NCBI GenBank assembly: GCA_934096025.1
Contig: CAKOLP010000035.1
Coordinates: forward strand, 1-8,117
Source of the DNA: an uncultured Bacilli bacterium
Lineage (GTDB): Bacteria > Bacillota_I > Bacilli_A > RF39 > UBA660
DNA: 8,117 nucleotides
Reading direction: 5' to 3'
The notes under the pieces are model-generated. The model was not told where the DNA came from and ran no database searches. It was given only the letters and a program-made list of their open reading frames with translations. Positions within the stretch are counted from its first letter, which is position 1, and each line of letters opens with the position of its first letter. A program made the translations under genes and the position numbers. This document shows, one piece after another, positions 6,063-8,117 of this stretch.

Positions 6063-6869
6063 TCAAATTTCTTTATATTTAGCAACTTTATCAACAATTA
6101 TTCTAACAACATCTTCGTCGTCATAAATAAATTGCAAATCATTCTTACTGCCTTCATTAGAATAATAAGGTAAATTATAAAAATCTTTTTTTCCATTTTC
6201 CAAAAATACGCCAACAGAGAATAAACGTATAACACTATTTAATAAAATATTTATTTCGCTTTCTTTTAATTTATTTTTATATATAATTAGTTCAAGTCTT
6301 CCACAATCAATAAATTCTAAAAGCTCTCCTTTTGTAGAATGACTTATCGTAGATGTAATATTATTAATTTCAAAATGTTTAATACCCCCAAAAGATATAT
6401 CTAAATCTAATAACTTTTTATCAGCCATACTATATGATAATCTAATTTTATCGATTTTTAAACTACTACTTATTTTTTCTATACCCCTTACTGCTAATAT
6501 CTTATTACTAGTTATATAATTTTTTATTGATTCACTATTACCAACTAAATCATCAAATTCACTTAGCATTTCCTCATTTATTTGAGTTATACTGCCATTT
6601 ATACGATAATAATTATTTTTAATAATATTTTTAACTATTTCAACAGATTCTTCATCCCGCTCAAAAATTAATAATGCATTTATCTTACCAGTATCATCTT
6701 CTAGATCTAAAATAACCACAATAGAGTCTTTTAACTCAAATTTCTTAAAATTATTTAAAACTGCTTCAATAGTAATATTTTTTATACTATCTGCTATATC
6801 ACCAATTTTAGAAATATACTTTTTTTCAACAATAGTCTCCGTTTTCTTTAGCTTAATATTCTTACTCAT
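6063..6869 (-). CDS. Unknown protein with probable N-terminal OB-fold, partner of nuclease-like gene
   Basis: I do not recognise the full 268-residue protein. Residues about 27-97 read like an OB-fold nucleic-acid-binding domain: a first strand pair (NITIEAVLNNFKKFE), then IVVILDLEDDTGKINALLIFE with the characteristic D-TG turn, a helix (EESVEIVKNIIKN) and a closing strand YYRINGSITQI. The middle (120-175) contains ILAVRGIEKI and LDLDISFGGIKHFEI. The C-terminal part alternates a helix (ESEINILLNSVIRLF) with acidic segments. There is no signal peptide. The start at 6869 has only AAGTGAT (6873-6879) close upstream. The stop is TGA, the only UGA stop in the window. It lies 97 bases behind the nuclease-like gene with no clear promoter or terminator between, so co-transcription is likely. 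A role binding DNA or RNA for the nuclease is inference. Confidence 0.68.
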   Translation of the reverse strand: MSKNIKLKKTETIVEKKYISKIGDIADSIKNITIEAVLNNFKKFELKDSIVVILDLEDDTGKINALLIFERDEESVEIVKNIIKNNYYRINGSITQINEEMLSEFDDLVGNSESIKNYITSNKILAVRGIEKISSSLKIDKIRLSYSMADKKLLDLDISFGGIKHFEINNITSTISHSTKGELLEFIDCGRLELIIYKNKLKESEINILLNSVIRLFSVGVFLENGKKDFYNLPYYSNEGSKNDLQFIYDDEDVVRIIVDKVAKYKEI

Positions 6870-6966
6870 ATAATCACTTACTTTCTATTATTAATATAAA
6901 TTTTCTATTTTATTTAACACATATACCTATTGGATTAAATCTATTCACACATAATTGTGATTAAAA

Positions 6967-7626
6967 TTAAAATTTTGGATTAAACTCAATATTTTTCATT
7001 ATACATTTATATTTATTCTCTTGATCAATATTTAATCTTTCCAGTTTAATTGCAATTTCTACATTCTTTTTAATTATATTAACTAAATAATCAATCTCAT
7101 CATCATTATATTCCTCTTTTAATAAAAACACAAAGTCAAAATGATCTCCATATTCTATAACTCTAGATGGTATATAAATGTTTTCTTCTTTCCTTTTAAA
7201 ACTATAATCTCCAACAATTAAACCATATCTCAACCCTTTAAATAATTTTTTTTGCATAAATGCTTTGTAATTATACGTTATAGGGTCATGAGTATTTACA
7301 TTGCGATATTTTGCTTCAATAACTAATCTAGGTATTATATGATTTTTATATTTACTTCCAATAAAAATATCTACATTCCATCCATCAATAGCATCTTTAT
7401 TAACATTGATACTTCCAATATTATCATAATTAATTAATAATCTATCACAATCATTTTTATTATCTACATTTGAAGAAACAGCATCATTTAAATTAATAGC
7501 ATGTGCTAAAGAAACATTATCTTCAATTATAATATTATCGTTAGCCCAATTTTTAAAGTTTTCATTATTTCTTATTTTTTCACATAGTTTTTTTACCCAT
7601 TTTTCTTCTTTATGCTCATTAGACAT
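6967..7626 (-). CDS. PD-(D/E)XK nuclease-like protein
   Basis: This 219-residue protein shows a restriction-endonuclease-like core. A hydrophobic strand carries D86 (WNVDIFIG, 83-90), and 18 residues later another strand ends in E104-A-K106 (RLVIEAKYR, 100-108). That is the D...ExK arrangement of the PD-(D/E)XK superfamily. It is followed by THDPITYNYKAFMQKK (112-127), a helix that may add active-site Lys/Gln residues, and the core strand LRYGLIVGD (132-140). The N-terminal region starts with a charged helix (KEEKWVKKLCEKI), and the C-terminus is helical and charged. No target-recognition domain or methyltransferase partner is visible. The ATG at 7626 has GTGAT (7631-7635) four bases upstream and AAAGGG farther away. 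It is first gene of the pair, driven by a near-consensus promoter, and close to tRNA-Trp. A defence or mobile-element role is inference. Confidence 0.75.
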   Translation of the reverse strand: MSNEHKEEKWVKKLCEKIRNNENFKNWANDNIIIEDNVSLAHAINLNDAVSSNVDNKNDCDRLLINYDNIGSINVNKDAIDGWNVDIFIGSKYKNHIIPRLVIEAKYRNVNTHDPITYNYKAFMQKKLFKGLRYGLIVGDYSFKRKEENIYIPSRVIEYGDHFDFVFLLKEEYNDDEIDYLVNIIKKNVEIAIKLERLNIDQENKYKCIMKNIEFNPKF

Positions 7627-7683
7627 TTATATCACATACCCTTTCATATTCAGATACACATTAATCGCTTAAATATCATTAAC

Positions 7684-7713
7684 ATTATACTTTTAAAATA
7701 ACAAAATTGTCAA
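7684..7713 (-). promoter_or_regulatory. Near-consensus promoter of the nuclease/OB-fold pair
   Basis: On the minus strand, a perfect -35 TTGACA (7708-7713) and a perfect -10 TATAAT (7684-7689) are separated by 18 bases. Transcription should begin near 7677, giving a leader of about 50 bases. This is the best promoter match in the window, so the pair is likely to be well transcribed unless repressed. Confidence 0.8.
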
Positions 7714-7780
7714 TTAATGTAGAATGATAAAAAATAAAAACCGTATTCAAAAAAACCTTATACCAAATATGTCATTTCAC

Positions 7781-7820
7781 AAAAAAACACTCAATTTACC
7801 ATTTAAAATCAAGTGTTTTT
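7781..7820 (-). terminator. Strong terminator of tRNA-Trp
   Basis: On the minus strand a 15-bp stem (5' arm 7806-7820, 3' arm 7783-7797, two G-U pairs) closes an eight-base loop. It runs into T7 ending at 7781. It lies about 37 bases beyond the encoded CCA end of the tRNA and insulates the nuclease-gene promoter. On the plus strand the second arm also ends in T5, so weak action in that direction is possible. Confidence 0.8.
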
Positions 7821-7856
7821 AACTATCTAAACTCCAAAAATTAGAGTATCTTTTTA

Positions 7857-7930
7857 TGGCAGGGGCAGAGAGAATCGAACTCCCATCAAAAGTTTTGGAG
7901 ACTCCTATGCTACCATTATACCATGCCCCT
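7857..7930 (-). tRNA. tRNA-Trp (anticodon CCA), CCA end encoded
   Basis: The 74-base gene folds as a cloverleaf. The acceptor AGGGGCA (7924-7930) pairs with TGCCCCT (7861-7867), discriminator G is at 7860 and CCA is encoded at 7857-7859. The T arm is GGGAG-TTCGATT-CTCTC. The anticodon loop is CTCCAAA with anticodon CCA, which reads UGG. The anticodon stem has two G-U pairs, and the D-stem is weak (G-U, U-A, A-C mismatch, U-G), but the D-loop AATGGTA is normal. The acceptor and anticodon loop match Firmicutes tRNA-Trp. It is preceded by its own promoter and followed by a strong terminator. It is a plausible integration site, and its 3' end faces the nuclease/OB pair. Confidence 0.95.
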
Positions 7931-7931
7931 A

Positions 7932-7950
7932 TTTGTTCCTTTCGAACAAA
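7932..7950 (-). other. Leader hairpin directly before tRNA-Trp
   Basis: TTTGTTC and GAACAAA form a 7-bp stem around a five-base loop (GAAAG on the minus strand), ending one base before the mature 5' end of the tRNA. The predicted transcription start (about 7947) falls inside the first arm, so only part of the stem may be in the RNA. Confidence 0.5.
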
Positions 7951-7953
7951 AAA

Positions 7954-7982
7954 ATTATATCATATATATTTTAAAATTTCTA
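7954..7982 (-). promoter_or_regulatory. Predicted tRNA-Trp promoter
   Basis: On the minus strand, TAGAAA (7977-7982; 4 of 6) is followed by a 17-base spacer and a perfect TATAAT (7954-7959) preceded by TGA, an extended -10. Transcription would start near 7947, leaving a leader of about 17 bases to be removed by RNase P. It is divergent from the wall hydrolase gene. Confidence 0.65.
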
Positions 7983-8047
7983 TATATATTTTCAAAAAAC
8001 AGCAAGAAAAACTAAAATCTTTCATATTATATATAAGGTGATAACAT

Positions 8048-8117
8048 ATGTTTATTAATTATACAGATAGAGAGCTTGATTTACTTGCAAGAATTATGCG
8101 TGCAGAAGCACTAGCAG
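8048..8117 (+). CDS. SleB-type cell-wall hydrolase, N-terminal fragment (cut by right edge)
   Basis: Only the first 23 codons are visible. The sequence DRELDLLARIMRAEALA matches the start of the Hydrolase_2 (SleB/CwlJ-type) domain, where LLAR---AEA carries the Glu of the lytic transglycosylase active site (here E19). These enzymes cleave peptidoglycan glycan strands; members range from spore-cortex lytic enzymes to vegetative or phage-type wall hydrolases. No signal peptide precedes the domain, as in short SleB/CwlJ-like versions. The ATG at 8048 has a very good ribosome binding site, AAGGTGAT (8035-8042), five bases upstream. A possible -10 TATTAT lies just before it, without a convincing -35. 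Family call is from a short segment, so the product is likely but not certain. Confidence 0.72.
   Translation, partial: MFINYTDRELDLLARIMRAEALA

Noticed and set aside
6945..6960. TCACA-N6-TGTGA as a regulator operator
   Set aside because: It lies 7 bases after the nuclease-gene stop and not at a promoter. It is a five-base dyad in AT-rich DNA, so an operator role is unsupported.
7856..8041. Plus-strand 61-residue frame beginning MAGAERIELPSKVLE
   Set aside because: Its first 25 codons are the complement of tRNA-Trp and the rest is its promoter region. The IELP-type peptide is a well-known antisense-tRNA artefact.

Overview
The window is a stretch of a very AT-rich, low-GC Firmicutes-type chromosome. 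It has short spacers, sigma-A-like promoters (many with an extended TGn -10) and AAGGAGG- or GGTGAT-type ribosome binding sites. The phosphoglycerate kinase carries a Firmicutes/Mollicutes-like KKES-ND-EL insert. A SleB-type wall hydrolase and a lipobox lipoprotein argue for a walled Gram-positive. The closest guess from memory is an uncultured gut lineage of Bacilli (RF39/Erysipelotrichales-like), and that placement is inference. UGA appears only once as a stop, no gene needs UGA as Trp, and the one tRNA is tRNA-Trp(CCA), so the standard bacterial code is assumed.

Layout. 1-1530, minus strand: glycolytic operon pgk-tpiA behind one promoter. tpiA starts at a GTG inside pgk and runs off the left edge. 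1549-1779, plus strand: a decayed 3' end of an FxLYD-type gene that still has its own terminator. 1696-3349, minus: a two-gene operon with a ZmaR-like GNAT acetyltransferase followed by an overlapping class A beta-lactamase-fold serine hydrolase without signal peptide. 3367-3685, minus: a 72-residue Trp-rich orphan protein with its own promoter and terminator. 3749-4186, minus: a small lipoprotein, divergent from 4278-5765, plus, an M32 (Taq/Pfu-type) metallocarboxypeptidase. 5766-6062: a 297-base non-coding convergence zone holding a 10-bp perfect hairpin terminator.

6063-7713, minus: a two-gene cluster led by a near-consensus promoter (TTGACA-18-TATAAT). It encodes a PD-(D/E)XK nuclease-like protein and then a protein whose N-terminal third looks like an OB-fold. 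The cluster sits just downstream of the 3' end of a tRNA-Trp gene (7857-7930, minus), a common setting for accessory DNA, and is the best candidate for an undescribed system. 8048 onward, plus: the first 23 codons of a SleB-type cell-wall hydrolase, cut by the window edge.

Most of the window is housekeeping (glycolysis, peptide turnover, tRNA, wall hydrolysis) interspersed with small accessory operons. The accessory content is the acetyltransferase/serine hydrolase pair, the orphan small protein, the gene remnant and the nuclease/OB pair.
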